From contig JBLNDI010000039.1 in the NCBI GenBank assembly GCA_050261495.1, positions 1 to 16,221 of the forward strand: a DNA stretch of 16,221 bases, in the 5' to 3' direction. The position numbers and the translations under genes are program-made. Below are positions 14,745-16,221 of this stretch, piece by piece (positions within the stretch are counted from its first letter, which is position 1; the number at the start of each line of letters is the position of its first letter). The DNA comes from JBMNKL01 sp050261495. Lineage in GTDB: Bacteria; Bacillota; Clostridia; Acetivibrionales; DTU013. The notes under the pieces were generated by a model. It worked only from the letters and a program-made list of their open reading frames with translations, was not told where the DNA came from and did no database searches.

Positions 14745-15508
14745 TGCTGCTGGTAATAAAGAATTTGGTTAAAAATTTCGGCGGTGTCAGGGCGGTAAAT
14801 GATGTATCGTTTACGGTTGATAAAAACCAGATCGTTAGCATTATCGGTCCGAACGGGGCTGGAAAAACAACGGTTTTCAACTTGATTTCAGGAATCTATA
14901 AACCGGATTCGGGAGAAATCGTTTATAACGGAAGAAATATAGCATATATGCCCCAGCATGAGATAGCAAAACTTGGAATATCTCGCACTTTCCAGAATAT
15001 CCGGCTTTTTACCGGACTTACAGTCCTGGAAAATGTTATGACGGCTCTTGATTCTAATACAAGATATTCAATATTTAGCGCAATGCTTTCACTTCCGACG
15101 AAACGAAGAAATGAAAAGATCAATCACGAAAAAGCTCTTGCAGTATTGGAGTATATCGGACTAAGCAAGTATAGGAATGAACACCCGGCTAACCTTCCGT
15201 ACGGTCTCCAGCGCCGGGTAGAACTCGCCAGGGCAATCATTAATGAACCTCAGCTCCTGATGTTGGATGAGCCGGCTGCAGGACTGAATCCGATGGAGGT
15301 AACCGATTTTATCAAATTGGTTTCGGATATACGAAACAAATATAAATGTGGAATTTTGGTAATCGAGCATCGAATGCAAGTTATTAATGAATTGTCTGAT
15401 TATATCTATGTAATCAATTTTGGCAATATGCTGGCGCATGGCAAACCGGAGGAAATCGTAAATAATCCTGAGGTTATTAAGGCTTATATCGGCGAGGAGG
15501 GAAAATAG
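14744..15508 (+). CDS. livG: HAAT ABC transporter ATPase LivG-type
   Basis: One of two ATPase subunits on the cytoplasmic face of LivHM. 254 residues. Walker A GPNGAGKTT (35-43), Q-loop Q84 in SRTFQNIRLF, an ABC signature in the LivG-specific form LPYGLQRR (151-158) rather than LSGGQ, Walker B LLMLDEP (171-177) with catalytic E176, and H-loop H209 in VIEHRM. The linker between Q-loop and signature has the extra length typical of LivG. The stop TAG overlaps the GTG start of livF by one base (TAGTG). Confidence 0.95.
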   Translation: MLLVIKNLVKNFGGVRAVNDVSFTVDKNQIVSIIGPNGAGKTTVFNLISGIYKPDSGEIVYNGRNIAYMPQHEIAKLGISRTFQNIRLFTGLTVLENVMTALDSNTRYSIFSAMLSLPTKRRNEKINHEKALAVLEYIGLSKYRNEHPANLPYGLQRRVELARAIINEPQLLMLDEPAAGLNPMEVTDFIKLVSDIRNKYKCGILVIEHRMQVINELSDYIYVINFGNMLAHGKPEEIVNNPEVIKAYIGEEGK

Positions 15509-16206
15509 TGCTGGAAATTAAAAATCTAGCTGTGAATTATGACCACGTTATCGCCATTACGGATGTTTCGTTCAAGGTAGAGAAAGGTACGATCGTATCA
15601 ATTGTCGGATCTAACGGGGCGGGGAAAAGTACTTTGCTAAATACAATATCCGGGTTGGTAAAGAAAAGCAGCGGTCAGATTTTATTAAATAATGAGCCCC
15701 TCCCGCAGGTACCGCATAAGGTTGTTAAGAAAGGCATAATACAAATTCCGGAAGGGAGACACGTCTTTCCCGGGCTTACTGTAAAGGAAAACCTTATTAT
15801 GGGGGGATGCAGGATTTCTGCGAAAGTTGCCAGATCAAAGCTTGATCAGATGTATGAATTATTTCCCAGATTGGGAGAGCGGCGCAATCAGCTGGCCGGC
15901 ACGCTTTCCGGGGGTGAACAGCAGATGCTTGCAATAGCAAGGGGATTAATGGCAGAGCCGGAAATACTCATGATGGATGAACCGTCGCTGGGTTTGGCTC
16001 CTCTTATTGTCGCTCAGGTCTTTGATATTATTAAAAATATCAATAAATCCGGAATTACCATATTGCTCATAGAACAAAATGCCGGACAGGCAATGGCGAT
16101 ATCCGATATGACATATATTCTTGAAAACGGACGGATCGTTGCAAGCGGAAAGTCCAAAGAACTAAAGAATAACGATGACATACGGAAAGCATACTTGGGA
16201 AAATAG
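15508..16206 (+). CDS. livF: HAAT ABC transporter ATPase LivF-type
   Basis: Second ATPase subunit. 232 residues, normal for LivF. Walker A GSNGAGKST (34-42), Q-loop region QIPEGRHVFPGLTV (79-92) which is the LivF hallmark, signature LSGGEQQ (133-139), and Walker B ILMMDEP (153-159) followed by SLGLAP. The H-loop position is IEQN (Q190), the normal LivF variant. The start is GTG, sharing a base with the livG stop; GGCGAGGAGGG just upstream within livG is a good ribosome binding site. The complete SBP-H-M-G-F order shows a self-contained importer. Confidence 0.95.
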   Translation: MLEIKNLAVNYDHVIAITDVSFKVEKGTIVSIVGSNGAGKSTLLNTISGLVKKSSGQILLNNEPLPQVPHKVVKKGIIQIPEGRHVFPGLTVKENLIMGGCRISAKVARSKLDQMYELFPRLGERRNQLAGTLSGGEQQMLAIARGLMAEPEILMMDEPSLGLAPLIVAQVFDIIKNINKSGITILLIEQNAGQAMAISDMTYILENGRIVASGKSKELKNNDDIRKAYLGK

Positions 16207-16210
16207 TAGA

Positions 16211-16216
16211 AAGGAG
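16211..16216 (+). promoter_or_regulatory. Ribosome binding site of a following gene outside the window
   Basis: AAGGAG lies just after the livF stop and 5 bases before the window end. Another + strand gene very likely starts within a few bases beyond the edge, extending this operon. Confidence 0.6.
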
Positions 16217-16221
16217 TGGCA

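Overview
The window looks like a chromosomal segment of an anaerobic, spore-former-type Firmicute (class Clostridia). The evidence is the gene order def-fmt-DUF116-rsmB-rlmN-stp-prkC-rsgA-rpe-thiN, the frequent TTG/GTG starts behind strong AGGAGG-type ribosome binding sites, and the PASTA-kinase/PP2C pair. No species can be named from the sequence alone. All genes lie on the + strand.

Region 1 (1-9884) is a tightly packed housekeeping operon. It holds peptide deformylase (5' truncated by the window edge), methionyl-tRNA formyltransferase, a Cys-rich DUF116 membrane protein, the rRNA methyltransferases RsmB and RlmN, PP2C phosphatase Stp/PrpC, PASTA Ser/Thr kinase PrkC, the ribosome-assembly GTPase RsgA, ribulose-phosphate 3-epimerase and thiamine pyrophosphokinase. 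Most junctions overlap by a few bases or have short gaps. It joins protein N-terminal maturation, ribosome modification/assembly and a kinase/phosphatase signalling pair. It also carries three unrelated GC-rich, codon-phased short tandem repeats: a 30-bp period inside fmt, a 36-bp period between rsmB and rlmN, and a 36-bp period inside prkC.

Region 2 (9885-11557) is the regulatory region of an accessory locus. It contains a near-consensus sigma-A promoter with an operator-like palindrome at the expected transcription start, a LacI-family regulator gene, and a 539-bp very AT-rich intergenic region. That region ends in an 18-bp inverted repeat whose 13-base core matches the lacI-promoter palindrome at 12 of 13 bases. 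The regulator therefore probably represses both itself and the transporter operon.

Region 3 (11558-16221) is a complete branched-chain-amino-acid-type (HAAT) ABC importer: a lipoprotein solute-binding protein, permeases LivH and LivM, and ATPases LivG and LivF. A long perfect hairpin separates the binding-protein gene from the permease genes and may set their expression ratio. A ribosome binding site at the extreme 3' end shows that the operon continues with a further gene outside the window. The substrate cannot be read from the sequence. Control by a LacI-family protein, a family that mostly senses sugars and nucleosides, leaves open that it is not a branched-chain amino acid.
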